From contig CAJLXC010000022.1 of NCBI GenBank assembly GCA_905210545.1, positions 1-23,855 of the forward strand: 23,855 nt of DNA, given 5' to 3'. The DNA comes from an uncultured Eubacteriales bacterium (GTDB taxonomy: Bacteria; Bacillota; Clostridia; Christensenellales; Borkfalkiaceae). The translations under genes and the position numbers were made by a program. Below are positions 7,008 through 14,397 of the stretch, one piece after another. Each line of letters starts with the position of its first letter. Position 1 is the stretch's first letter. The notes beneath the pieces were generated by a model that saw nothing but the letters and a program-made list of their open reading frames with translations, did not search any database and was not told where the DNA came from.

Positions 7008-7958
7008 TTAACGCAATTTAAGACTTTTTATCTTAAACCGCTCCGCAAGGTCTTTTCCTATATCGTCCGCATACGGCGTGAAAATTTCGTCCACGCCGAG
7101 CTTAATAAGCGACATAACGGCTTCCGGCGTTTTAACGTTGCCTAAAACCCTGACGGGTTTTTTGCCTCGGTACGCGTTTATCTCGCGCATCTTGTCTTTA
7201 AGTTCTTTTTCTCCGATCTCCCCGAAAATAAAAATCAGCCCGTCGATTTTTGACTTCTCCGCGGTTTTAAAAGCGAATTTAACGGATTCCTCGGAAAGCT
7301 CCGTCGCAGCCAGGGCGACGCGGGCTTCTTTTTTATAAAGCCTGCCCGTTTTTGCGACCTGTTTTTTGAATTCCTTGCGCCGATCTTTATCCAGCATCAT
7401 CGCGGGGAAAACGACCGTAACGCCGTCTACCCCCTCGGCTATGCCGTCTTTTACGTCCGCAAGCTTACTCTTAAACGTACTTTCTCCGAAAGGAAAATCT
7501 ATCACAGAACCGACGTAAAGAGAGTTAAGTCCGTGCCTTCCGACTTGTTTTCTGCAAGCGGATATATATGCGGGCGAAACGAGAATCTCTTTTATTTCAA
7601 GCGCGTCGCAATTTAAAAACACGTCCGAAAGCTCCGCGTCGGTCACGTTATATCTGACGATAACCTTGCCGAGCCTTTTCATCACGTTGCGGATCTGAAA
7701 AAGGCAGCATTCGTCTTTGATTCTCTCCACGGAAACGTTCAGAAGCTCGGCAAGCGCGTAAAAAGCCGAAAAGTCCGCATTTTTATCGGTCTTTTCTTGT
7801 CCTTCTCCCGCGTCCGGCACGGTAATAAGTCCCAGCCCCTCCGAGGGAACTACGGCTTGCGGACTATCCGCATTGTTTTTTTTATGTTTTGACAAAAATT
7901 TAAGAAACGTAAGCCGACTCCTTACCGCAATACGATAAAAAAACCTTTTTATCAACAA
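7008..7958 (-). CDS. DeoC-like (deoxyribose-phosphate aldolase fold) protein without catalytic lysines
   Basis: About 316 aa from a TTG at 7958. Residues 1-65 are a basic, then low-complexity N-terminal region absent from DeoC. Residues about 100-300 follow the DERA barrel: ILVSPAYISACRKQ (125-138), LYVGSVIDFPFGESTFKSKL (147-166) matching the ViGFPlG..t..K element, AEGVDGVTVVFP (174-185) where DERA has GADEIDMVIN, and VRVLGNVKTPEA (269-280) where it has vKAAGGIRT. The Schiff-base lysine motif KTSTG is missing (IFIFGE instead) and the acidic residue of EiDmV is gone. Aldolase activity is therefore unlikely; it may be a repurposed or regulatory barrel. No clear ribosome site precedes the TTG, so the exact start is uncertain. 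It stands alone between a divergent small gene and the ribU promoter. Confidence 0.75.
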   Translation of the reverse strand: MLIKRFFYRIAVRSRLTFLKFLSKHKKNNADSPQAVVPSEGLGLITVPDAGEGQEKTDKNADFSAFYALAELLNVSVERIKDECCLFQIRNVMKRLGKVIVRYNVTDAELSDVFLNCDALEIKEILVSPAYISACRKQVGRHGLNSLYVGSVIDFPFGESTFKSKLADVKDGIAEGVDGVTVVFPAMMLDKDRRKEFKKQVAKTGRLYKKEARVALAATELSEESVKFAFKTAEKSKIDGLIFIFGEIGEKELKDKMREINAYRGKKPVRVLGNVKTPEAVMSLIKLGVDEIFTPYADDIGKDLAERFKIKSLKLR

Positions 7959-8013
7959 ATAGCGGTGAAATAATTTATTATTTTTATGTTACCATATTTT
8001 CGGGGTGAAAAAT

Positions 8014-8283
8014 ATGGATATAACCGTTCCTTCTTACGTATCGGGTCCGCTTTTACTCGCGGCTCTGTTTATTATCTGCTGTTTCGTAGTCGTCGGAGCT
8101 AAAACGCTTTCCGTCGCGCTGAAAAAACGCTTTTATAAAAAGCCCGCGCCGCCGCCCGCGCCCGCGCCCGAAATTCGGGAAAAACCCAAACCTCGCGCCT
8201 ATGCGAGAAAACCGAAAACGGTAAAAAGCATAGAAATAAATCCCGACGACGTGGACAGAATTTACGTAAGAAAATCTTCCTGA
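8014..8283 (+). CDS. Small single-pass membrane protein, unknown function
   Basis: 89 aa. A hydrophobic helix (residues about 10-29) is followed by a basic juxtamembrane stretch (KKRFYKK) and a Pro/Ala-rich linker (PAPPPAPAPE, 44-53). It ends in a basic segment with EINPDDVDRIYVRKS at the C-terminus. The ATG at 8014 is chosen over the GTG at 8005 because GGGGTGA, a good ribosome site, overlaps that GTG. It is divergent from the DeoC-like gene and convergent with rsfS (8-bp gap). I do not recognise a family. The positive-inside pattern suggests the C-terminal tail is cytoplasmic. Codon use matches its neighbours, which supports a real gene. Confidence 0.7.
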   Translation: MDITVPSYVSGPLLLAALFIICCFVVVGAKTLSVALKKRFYKKPAPPPAPAPEIREKPKPRAYARKPKTVKSIEINPDDVDRIYVRKSS

Positions 8284-8291
8284 CCGTTGTC

Positions 8292-8633
8292 TTAATAACG
8301 CTTTACGTTATCGCCGTCTTCCCACAGTTTTTCGAGATGATATAAAAGGCGGGTTTCGTCGTTGAATATATGCACTATCACGTCGCCGTAGTCGATAACC
8401 GCCCAGCGACCTTCTCTCACGCCCTCCTCTCTTACGGGAGCGGGACCGTCTTTTTCTATTTCTTCTTCTACGCGTTCGATGAGCGAACGGGTGTGCGTGG
8501 AACTCCTTCCGCTTGCAACCACAAAATAATCCGCGACGCTGCTTTTGTCTTTGACGTTTATAGAAACCACGTCTTCTGCTTTGTGATCTTTAAGTATTTC
8601 GCAGATTTTCTCCGCAAATGCCTGTGATTCCAT
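8292..8633 (-). CDS. rsfS: Ribosomal silencing factor RsfS
   Basis: Binds ribosomal protein L14 on the 50S subunit and blocks subunit joining when nutrients run low. 113 aa, normal length. Visible family motifs: DVVSINVKDKSSVADYFVVA (21-40) with the conserved DYFVVASG, and EEGVREGRWAVIDYGDVIVH (68-87) followed by HIFN. AAGGAG lies 10 nt before the ATG. It follows nadD-yqeK by 31 bp, reproducing the common nadD-yqeK-rsfS order of Bacillota, so they are probably one transcript. Confidence 0.95.
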   Translation of the reverse strand: MESQAFAEKICEILKDHKAEDVVSINVKDKSSVADYFVVASGRSSTHTRSLIERVEEEIEKDGPAPVREEGVREGRWAVIDYGDVIVHIFNDETRLLYHLEKLWEDGDNVKRY

Positions 8634-8664
8634 CGGTTAATCTCCTTGTTTCTTGTTTTTCTTT

Positions 8665-9798
8665 TTAATTCTTTTTATCGCCTTTTACGTAATAATCGTA
8701 TGCGTTTAACGTTTCCGCGTAAATATAGTCTTTCTTTGCGAGAAGGTGAAGCACTTCTTCTTTAAGGCACTCCTTAAAACACTCGTTCAAATCTCCGTCG
8801 TACAACGCGCGGAGCTTTTCCACCCCGTCGTAAGTCCTGCCTTTTTCTATCATATCCGCAACGAAAATAAGCTTTCCCAAAGCGGTCATATTCGCCTTGC
8901 CCGAAGTATGATACCGTATCGCGTCTATAATCTCTTCGTCCTTGATTTTAAGAACGTTTTCCGCAACATACGCGCCGAGAAAAGCGTGCGTCACGGGAGG
9001 CGGAACGTCCGGCGGCAGTCTGAAATCTTTATACTCCGCGGGGCTTTGATATTTCGCGCAATCGTGAAGAATCGCGGCGGTATAAGCTTTTTCTTCCGGC
9101 ACGCCCGCGGCTTTGCACCTTTTAAGCGCGGCAACCGCCACGTTCGCCGTATGAACGAGCCTTTTTTCGGGAAGAACCTTTCTTATATACGCTTCGTATT
9201 CGCCGCCCGCATATAAGCCTTTTTCTCTTATATACCGCGCCACACTCTCGTCCGTTTTATCCGAAACGTCTAACCCCAAAGCCGAATAAACGCGTATTTC
9301 GGTAGAAGAATCGTCTTTTCCGCAATACGAAAGCTCGGTGAAGCCTTTATGAAAGCGTTCCGAAAAATATTTTCTTTCGTAGCTTCTGTCTGCGGCGTAG
9401 TTTTCTCTGCCGAACACGGCAAGCTCCGCAACGCTTAAAATCCGTTCGGGGTTGCGCCAGGTTTTAAAGTCCGACAGCATATCGTCGCCTACGATAAAAT
9501 ACAGCTTCGCTTGCGGATATTCCGCGGCGAAATGCTCGGCGGTGATATAGGAATAGCTTCTTCCCCCGTTTTTTATTTCAAAATCCGAGACGATCGCGTT
9601 TTTAACGTTTTTAAACGCGATTTTAAGCATATCGAGCCTGTTCTCTGCGGGTGCGGGAATTATATTTTTATGCGGCGGCGCAAAAGTCGGCACTACTATG
9701 AGCTTATCGAGAGCTAATTCTTTTACGGCGGCTTTCGCGATATTTATATGTTCTTTATGCACGGGATTGAACGTCCCGCCGAATATTGCTATATTCAT
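8665..9798 (-). CDS. nadD-yqeK: Fused nicotinate-nucleotide adenylyltransferase (NadD) and YqeK HD hydrolase
   Basis: 377 aa. Residues 1 to about 195 are NadD, which adenylates nicotinate mononucleotide in NAD synthesis: FGGTFNPVHKEH with the HxxH-type nucleotidyltransferase signature near the N-terminus and SSTEIR at 164-169. Residues about 200-377 are YqeK, an HD-domain hydrolase of the symmetrical Ap4A type: H216, the HD pair in ILHDCAKY (245-246), H271, RYHTSG with H297, and VADMIEKGR with D315. In Bacillus these are two adjacent genes. The frame is open up to 9822, but the ATG at 9798 matches the NadD N-terminus and sits at the predicted transcript start. rsfS follows. Confidence 0.93.
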   Translation of the reverse strand: MNIAIFGGTFNPVHKEHINIAKAAVKELALDKLIVVPTFAPPHKNIIPAPAENRLDMLKIAFKNVKNAIVSDFEIKNGGRSYSYITAEHFAAEYPQAKLYFIVGDDMLSDFKTWRNPERILSVAELAVFGRENYAADRSYERKYFSERFHKGFTELSYCGKDDSSTEIRVYSALGLDVSDKTDESVARYIREKGLYAGGEYEAYIRKVLPEKRLVHTANVAVAALKRCKAAGVPEEKAYTAAILHDCAKYQSPAEYKDFRLPPDVPPPVTHAFLGAYVAENVLKIKDEEIIDAIRYHTSGKANMTALGKLIFVADMIEKGRTYDGVEKLRALYDGDLNECFKECLKEEVLHLLAKKDYIYAETLNAYDYYVKGDKKN

Positions 9799-9804
9799 AT
9801 AAAA

Positions 9805-9833
9805 ATTATAGCATCTCCGCAAGATATTGTCAA
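9805..9833 (-). promoter_or_regulatory. Consensus promoter giving a leaderless nadD-yqeK mRNA
   Basis: Perfect TTGACA (9828-9833) and TATAAT (9805-9810) on the minus strand with a 17-bp spacer. Six nucleotides separate the -10 from the ATG at 9798, so transcription should start on or next to the start codon. No ribosome site fits in between. Confidence 0.85.
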
Positions 9834-9876
9834 TCTAAAACGTATATTCAACCCGATACGCGGCAATAATCGGTGT

Positions 9877-10665
9877 ATGAAAGTTTTAACCTTTTCGCTC
9901 GTTTCGGACTGGATTTTTTCCGCGATAACGGCGTTTTTGCTGTCTTTTATAGTCCTTTACTATTTCGTTCCGCGCGCGTTTTCTTTTCTTTACGCCGCCC
10001 TCTTCGCGTGTCTTTTTTTGCTGCTCGTTATAAAGCTTACCCTTAAACGGAGAGAAAAAACCACGCTGCGCAAAAAAGACGAAAAGTTTTTCCGCGAGGT
10101 TTTCGCCGCGCTCGAGCTGTTAGAAGACGACGAAACGCTCGGCTTTTTCACGGCGGTTTTTCAAAAAAACGGCATTGCCGCCGAAAAAGAAAAAGATTGT
10201 CTGTTTCTGCCCGAAAAAAAAGAACGGACTTTTTTCAGGCTGTCTTTCGTTCCGATAACGAAAATCGACGTGGTGCGCGCGTTCAACAGAATAAATAAAG
10301 ACGAAACCGCGGTTATTTATTGCGAACCCGTTCCCCCCGAAGTCGCCGCGTTTGCCGCGAGATTCGGCGGAAAAGTTTTGCTAAAAACTAAAAAAGAGAT
10401 ATTTCCCGCAATAAAAGAATCCGGTATTTTTCCGCCCGTGAAATTCCGGCTGAAAGAAGAAAAACAACCCGTATCGAAAAAGCTCCGCGCGCTTTTAAAT
10501 AAAAAGAAAGCCAAAACTTTTTTTTCGTTCGGTCTGGCGTTTTTGATTCTCTCGGTTTTCGCGCCGTTCAAAATTTATTACTTGATCTGCTGCGGCGTTT
10601 CGCTCGTGTATTCTCTCGTTTTAAGGTTTTTCGGCTCGGAAACGGAAGAAAAACGCGCTTTTTGA
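9877..10665 (+). CDS. Membrane protein with central soluble domain, unknown function
   Basis: 262 aa from ATG 9877. Two N-terminal hydrophobic segments (about 11-30 and 35-54) and two C-terminal ones (about 214-231 and 233-252) flank a soluble part of about 160 residues with a charged linker (KRREKTTLRKK). The soluble part reads like an alpha/beta domain: FFTAVFQKNGIAAEKEKD (90-107), DETAVIYCEPVPPEVAAFAA (142-161), GGKVLLKTKKEIFPAI (164-179). The spacing loosely recalls restriction-endonuclease-like folds anchored in membranes, but I cannot identify catalytic residues and do not assign it. Divergent from nadD-yqeK. No strong ribosome site precedes the ATG; the frame extends upstream over the nadD promoter, which is unlikely to be coding. 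Confidence 0.7.
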   Translation: MKVLTFSLVSDWIFSAITAFLLSFIVLYYFVPRAFSFLYAALFACLFLLLVIKLTLKRREKTTLRKKDEKFFREVFAALELLEDDETLGFFTAVFQKNGIAAEKEKDCLFLPEKKERTFFRLSFVPITKIDVVRAFNRINKDETAVIYCEPVPPEVAAFAARFGGKVLLKTKKEIFPAIKESGIFPPVKFRLKEEKQPVSKKLRALLNKKKAKTFFSFGLAFLILSVFAPFKIYYLICCGVSLVYSLVLRFFGSETEEKRAF

Positions 10666-10720
10666 ATTTTCTTATAAATCGGTTCGTCAAAACCCGAATT
10701 AAATAAATTTTTATAAACCT

Positions 10721-10749
10721 GCGGGCAAAGCTGTTTAAGCTTTGCCCGC
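10721..10749. terminator. 12-bp hairpin between convergent genes
   Basis: GCGGGCAAAGCT and AGCTTTGCCCGC flank a 5-nt loop, 7 nt beyond the yhbY stop and 55 nt beyond the plus-strand membrane gene. No uninterrupted U-run follows on either strand, so termination may be weak or the hairpin may protect 3' ends of both messages. Confidence 0.55.
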
Positions 10750-10755
10750 AACGCT

Positions 10756-11049
10756 TTAATATTCTATATGATTTATTTTTTCGTTTTGAGAACGGCGGTA
10801 AAACACGAGTTTTCTGCCCGTGGCGCAAACGAATTCCGCGCCGAGCTTTTCTGCAATCACAAAACCTATTTCCTTAGGTTCTTCGCCCGAATTTTCAAGC
10901 ACGGTAACCTTTATCAGCTCTCTCTTTTCTATGGCTTTATCAAGCCCCTCTATAAAAGCGTCGTTCACGCCGCCTTTGCCTAACTGCGTTACGGGTTCTA
11001 TACCCTGCGCCAACGCTCTTAAATTTGCTCTTTGTTTAGAATTCAACAT
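10756..11049 (-). CDS. yhbY: YhbY/CRS1-domain RNA-binding protein, ribosome assembly
   Basis: Small CRM-domain protein that associates with pre-50S particles. 97 aa, normal length. LNSKQRANLRALAQGIEPV at the N-terminus, the CRM-type GKGG loop in LGKGGVNDAF (23-32), ELIKVTVLENS (44-54) and the C-terminal VCATGRKLVFYRR (74-86) define the family. GGGAGAG is 6 nt before the ATG. It follows the hydrolase by 40 bp, with a GC-rich hairpin in the gap, and probably belongs to the obg-hydrolase transcript. Confidence 0.94.
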   Translation of the reverse strand: MLNSKQRANLRALAQGIEPVTQLGKGGVNDAFIEGLDKAIEKRELIKVTVLENSGEEPKEIGFVIAEKLGAEFVCATGRKLVFYRRSQNEKINHIEY

Positions 11050-11089
11050 ATTATCTCTCCCGTGCGGCGGCGTATTGCTCCGCCGTTTT

Positions 11090-12007
11090 TCAAGTATTTA
11101 AAAAATCTTTTATTTCTTCGGTAACGGCTTCTTCCGACGTGTCGTTTAAAATCTCGTGCCGACAGCCGTCGTAAAGACTTATGCGCGCGTTCGCGCCCGC
11201 ACTTATCAGCTTGCGATAAACCTTTCTTACGCCGTCGCCGTAATCGCCGACGGGATCGTCGCTGCCCGCAATGAGAAATATGGGCATTTTTTTATCGATT
11301 TCCTCGTAAAACCTGCCAGAATTGCTCATTTTGTTGAGCTTTATCAGATCGCACATCGCACTAAGCGTGAACTTGAAATTGCAATATTCGTCGTTGTCGA
11401 AGCGTTCTCTGACCTCTTTGTTTTTGGTCAGCCAGCAATGCTCGTCCGATTCGCCTTTAAAGCGTTCGTTATATTTGCCGAACGTGAGCCTATCCACGAA
11501 TTTAGAACGATATTTCTCGCCTTTAAGCAGTTTTGCGGTTTTAACGAGAGCAAGCCCCGCCCCCGCGAACGCGTTAGGTCCGCCCGTTCCCATTATGATA
11601 AGCTTATCGGGTTTTTTATAAAACGCCGCGGAGCATCTCACTATAAAAGAACCCATACTGTGACCCATCAGGTAATATTTAAGCTCGGGATAATCTTTTT
11701 TCACTTCGTCGGCAAAGGTAAAAACGTCGCGCGCGAGATAATCCCAACCCTTTTTGTGCGCGATAAAACCCAGATTTTCTTTTTCGCCGGCAGTCTTGCC
11801 GTGCCCCAGATTGTCGTATCCGAACACGAGAAAGCCTTCCGCCGCAACGCTTTTCATAAAACGGTCGTAACGATCTATATATTCCGTCATACCGTGCACC
11901 ACGTGAAAAAGAGCCTTTATTTCGCCCTGCGGAATATAAAGTTTGCCTTTAAGCACGTGTATTCCGTCGGAAGACGGAACGTCTTTTTCTATAACGTCAA
12001 CTTCCAT
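11090..12007 (-). CDS. Alpha/beta hydrolase, monoacylglycerol lipase/lysophospholipase-like
   Basis: 305 aa. Serine hydrolase of the PldB/monoglyceride lipase type, acting on lipid esters by inference. HVVHGMTEYIDRYD (35-48) and FGYDNLGHGKTAGE (62-75) are typical, the nucleophile elbow is LMGHSMGSF (Ser117), the acid lies in AGSDDPVGDYG (250/251) and the base in GCRHEIL (His284). A variable lid region (about 145-225) holds KYRSKFVDRLTFGKYNERFK. The frame is open further up to 12043 inside obg, but GAGGTAGGT just before ATG 12007 decides the start, 10 nt after the obg stop. No signal peptide, so cytosolic. Confidence 0.87.
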   Translation of the reverse strand: MEVDVIEKDVPSSDGIHVLKGKLYIPQGEIKALFHVVHGMTEYIDRYDRFMKSVAAEGFLVFGYDNLGHGKTAGEKENLGFIAHKKGWDYLARDVFTFADEVKKDYPELKYYLMGHSMGSFIVRCSAAFYKKPDKLIIMGTGGPNAFAGAGLALVKTAKLLKGEKYRSKFVDRLTFGKYNERFKGESDEHCWLTKNKEVRERFDNDEYCNFKFTLSAMCDLIKLNKMSNSGRFYEEIDKKMPIFLIAGSDDPVGDYGDGVRKVYRKLISAGANARISLYDGCRHEILNDTSEEAVTEEIKDFLNT

Positions 12008-12017
12008 ACCTACCTCT

Positions 12018-13277
12018 TTAATCGACGAATTCAAACTCTTCACCGCCGATTATGACGGTGGATTTTTCGTTCGCTCCCATCTTTCTGAGTTTGTCTATAA
12101 TTCCCCTGTCGCGAAGCACCTTTTGCAGATACGCGAGAGAGTTCATATCGTCCATAACGACGTTTCTTTTAAGCACGTCTACGAGCGTTCCCACGATGAC
12201 GAACGTTTCGCCCTCTTTTAATATTTCGTAATCCAGCTTGTCGGGTTTGACGTAGTTGAATTCTTCAAACTCCAAAGGTTTGACGGGGGGCAGTTTTTCG
12301 AGCGCGACGTAAATCTCTTTTTTAAGAACGTCAAGCCCCGCGCCCGTCAGAGCGGAAACGGGAATAACCTTCTTTCTGCCGAGCTTCTTTTTGAACTCCG
12401 CGAGTTTTTCTTCCGCGCCGAAAAAGTCCGTTTTGTTGGCGACGATTATTTGTTTAAGCTTTTCCAGTCCGCCGCCGTATTTTTTCAGTTCCGCGTTGAT
12501 TTTAAGATAATCTTCGTAAGGGTCTCTGCCTTCTTCCCCCGCGACGTCCACTACGTGAACGAGCATTCGCGTTCTTTCTATATGCCTTAAAAATTCCACG
12601 CCGAGACCCGCGCCCTCGCTCGCGCCTTCGATAAGCCCCGGGATATCCGCCACGGTGAACTGATTGTCGTAATATTCGCATACTCCGAGATTTGGCGAAA
12701 GCGTGGTAAAATGATAATTTGCTATTTTGGGTTTTGCCTGCGTGATTCTCGATAATATAGTGGACTTGCCTACGTTGGGAAAGCCCACAAGCCCCACGTC
12801 CGCAATCGTTTTAAGCTCTAAAACAACGCGTTTGGTTTCGGTTTTTTCTCCCGTCTGCGAAAAATGCGGGGCGTGCCGCCTTGCGTTGGTAAAACGCGCG
12901 TTGCCCTTGCCGCCGTCGCCGCCGACGAGAACGATTTTTTTCTGCCCGTCCTCGAACATATCGGCTATAACGTTTTTGGTTTCTTTATCGCGTATCACCG
13001 TGCCGAGCGGAACTTTTAAAACGAGATCCGCGCCGCTTTTACCGAAACAGTTTTTAGGCTGCCCCGCGGAACCGTTTTCCGCCACGAATTTGGTTTTATA
13101 ATAATAATCCGCAAGCGAAGACAAATGCTTGTCCGCGACGAAAATCACGTCGCCGCCCTTGCCTCCGTCGCCGCCGTCAGGTCCGCCGCTTACTTTGCCC
13201 TTATAATGAATAAACGAGGTGATGCCGTTACCGCCGTCGCCCGCTTTGATATTTATCGTTGCTCTGTCTATAAACAT
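12018..13277 (-). CDS. obg: Obg/CgtA GTPase
   Basis: Essential ribosome-assembly and stress GTPase. 419 aa. The N-terminal glycine-rich Obg fold (1-158) contains KAGDGGNGI, GGPDGGDGGKGGDVIF and GGDGGKGNARF. The G domain has G1 GFPNVGKST (165-173), the switch-I threonines in HFTTLSPNLG, G3 DIPGLIEGA (211-219), G4 NKTD (281-284) and G5 SAL (308-310). The Bacillota-type OCT domain (about 345-419) follows, with YEILKEGETFVIVG. Length and all domains are complete. nth lies 30 bp upstream on the same strand, the lipase-like hydrolase 10 bp downstream. Confidence 0.97.
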   Translation of the reverse strand: MFIDRATINIKAGDGGNGITSFIHYKGKVSGGPDGGDGGKGGDVIFVADKHLSSLADYYYKTKFVAENGSAGQPKNCFGKSGADLVLKVPLGTVIRDKETKNVIADMFEDGQKKIVLVGGDGGKGNARFTNARRHAPHFSQTGEKTETKRVVLELKTIADVGLVGFPNVGKSTILSRITQAKPKIANYHFTTLSPNLGVCEYYDNQFTVADIPGLIEGASEGAGLGVEFLRHIERTRMLVHVVDVAGEEGRDPYEDYLKINAELKKYGGGLEKLKQIIVANKTDFFGAEEKLAEFKKKLGRKKVIPVSALTGAGLDVLKKEIYVALEKLPPVKPLEFEEFNYVKPDKLDYEILKEGETFVIVGTLVDVLKRNVVMDDMNSLAYLQKVLRDRGIIDKLRKMGANEKSTVIIGGEEFEFVD

Positions 13278-13307
13278 ACTATCTCCCTGTTTCCCGTCGG
13301 AAAACGG

Positions 13308-13946
13308 TTACTTTTTAGGTTTTTTAATAATCCGCTTTTCGCAATAAGCGGTAATCGGGCAGTTTGCGCAGTCCGGCTTTGCGGCTTTGCAAAAACTTCT
13401 GCCGAGATATATAAGATAATGGTGCGTTCTCGCCCAGTCCTTTTCGGGAATGATTTTCATAAGCCCGTTTTCTACCGCGAGAACGTTTTTACCTACGGCA
13501 AGTCCCGTGCGGTTTGCAACTCTGAAAACGTGCGTATCCACCGCTATGGCATTGCCGCCGAAAGCTACCGCATACACTACGTTGGCGGTTTTTCTGCCCA
13601 CCCCCGCAAGCGTTTTCAGCTCTTCCGAATTATCGGGAACGTTGCCGCCGTATTTTTCGATCACGTCGCGCGTCGCGGACAAGATATGTTGCGCTTTGGT
13701 TTTATACAGCCCGCAGGAAAAAATATACTTTTCCAGCGTTTTTTCGTCGAGTCCGAGCATTTTTTCGGGCGTGCCGTAATCGGCGAAAAGTTTTTCCGTT
13801 ACTTTGTTCACGCGTTCGTCGGTACATTGCGCGGAAAGTATCACCGCGACGAGAAGCTGATACGGCGTTTTATAAACGAGCGCAGGCTTGTCCGGAAAAA
13901 CTCCCGACAAGATTTCGACTATATTTTCCGCAACGGATTTTTTCAT
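13308..13946 (-). CDS. nth: Endonuclease III (DNA glycosylase/AP lyase)
   Basis: Removes oxidised pyrimidines and cleaves the abasic site. 212 aa, normal length. LLVAVILSAQCTDERVN (31-47), the helix-hairpin-helix LAGVGRKTANVV (113-124) with catalytic Lys119, and AVDTHVFRV (135-143) with catalytic Asp137. The 4Fe-4S motif is C186-x6-C193-x2-C196-x5-C202. GGGGTGA lies 5 nt before the ATG. It appears to be first in the nth-obg-hydrolase-yhbY group, behind a promoter at 14014-14043. Confidence 0.96.
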   Translation of the reverse strand: MKKSVAENIVEILSGVFPDKPALVYKTPYQLLVAVILSAQCTDERVNKVTEKLFADYGTPEKMLGLDEKTLEKYIFSCGLYKTKAQHILSATRDVIEKYGGNVPDNSEELKTLAGVGRKTANVVYAVAFGGNAIAVDTHVFRVANRTGLAVGKNVLAVENGLMKIIPEKDWARTHHYLIYLGRSFCKAAKPDCANCPITAYCEKRIIKKPKK

Positions 13947-14013
13947 AATTCACCCCGCCGCGCCCGCATTTCTCCGCGCGGGAACGACGCCCCGTAAAAA
14001 TTACCTACTAAGT

Positions 14014-14043
14014 ATTTTATCATAACGAGGCGTCATTTTACAA
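14014..14043 (-). promoter_or_regulatory. Promoter for nth and following genes
   Basis: Minus strand TTGTAA (14038-14043) and TAAAAT (14014-14019), spacer 18 bp, extended -10 TGATAAAAT. Imperfect inverted arms GACGCCTCG and CGGGGCGTC (about 13985 and 14030) bracket the -10 region; their role is unknown. Confidence 0.6.
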
Positions 14044-14052
14044 GCGTTTTAT

Positions 14053-14310
14053 TTAAATACTCTTTACTATTCTTTTCCCGCCGTAAATCTTCACGAGGAA
14101 AAAACCCGCAAAGCTCGAAAGGTCTGCCGCGCGAACCGCGGCTTTTGCAATCGCAAAACGCGAAGGACTTATTTTAACCGAAAGTCCGCAGCCGACGCCC
14201 GCCTCTTTGGGCGTGTTGATTATCTCGTTAGGCACGCCGTTTCTCCTTAAAAATTCGGAAAACTTAACGGTATGCGCCCTTGATCTGAACGTTATCGCTA
14301 TAAACCCCAT
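14053..14310 (-). CDS. DUF3343 putative Se/S-carrier-like protein
   Basis: 85 aa. The whole protein fits the DUF3343 family: MGFIAITFRSRAHTVKFSEF, NTPKEAGVGCGLSVKIS (33-49) with its central cysteine, and a short C-terminal FFLVKIYGG. Members are annotated as putative sulfur or selenium carriers and often sit beside the same type of cysteine desulfurase, as here (divergent, 87 bp apart). A role in accepting sulfur or selenium from the desulfurase is inference. AAAGGAGAAAG lies before the ATG. Possible partner Cys41 in VGCGL. Confidence 0.85.
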   Translation of the reverse strand: MGFIAITFRSRAHTVKFSEFLRRNGVPNEIINTPKEAGVGCGLSVKISPSRFAIAKAAVRAADLSSFAGFFLVKIYGGKRIVKSI

Positions 14311-14324
14311 AAAAGCTTTCTCCT

Positions 14325-14353
14325 TTGCATAAAAAGGAAATATTCCTTATACA
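14325..14353 (+). promoter_or_regulatory. Desulfurase promoter with inverted repeat in spacer
   Basis: TTGCAT (14325-14330), 17-bp spacer, TATACA (14348-14353). Within the spacer lies AAGGAA-ATA-TTCCTT (14334-14348), a perfect 6-bp inverted repeat touching the -10, a plausible operator shared with the divergent DUF3343 gene. Confidence 0.55.
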
Positions 14354-14397
14354 ATATAGTATATTATCGCAAACGGATTTATGTTAAAAGGAGAACT

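Noticed and set aside
11065..11090. CGGCGG...CCGCCG hairpin followed by five Ts on the plus strand
   Set aside because: Perfect as a plus-strand terminator, but no plus-strand gene leads into it. On the minus strand, where yhbY follows, there is no U-run, so I do not call it a terminator.
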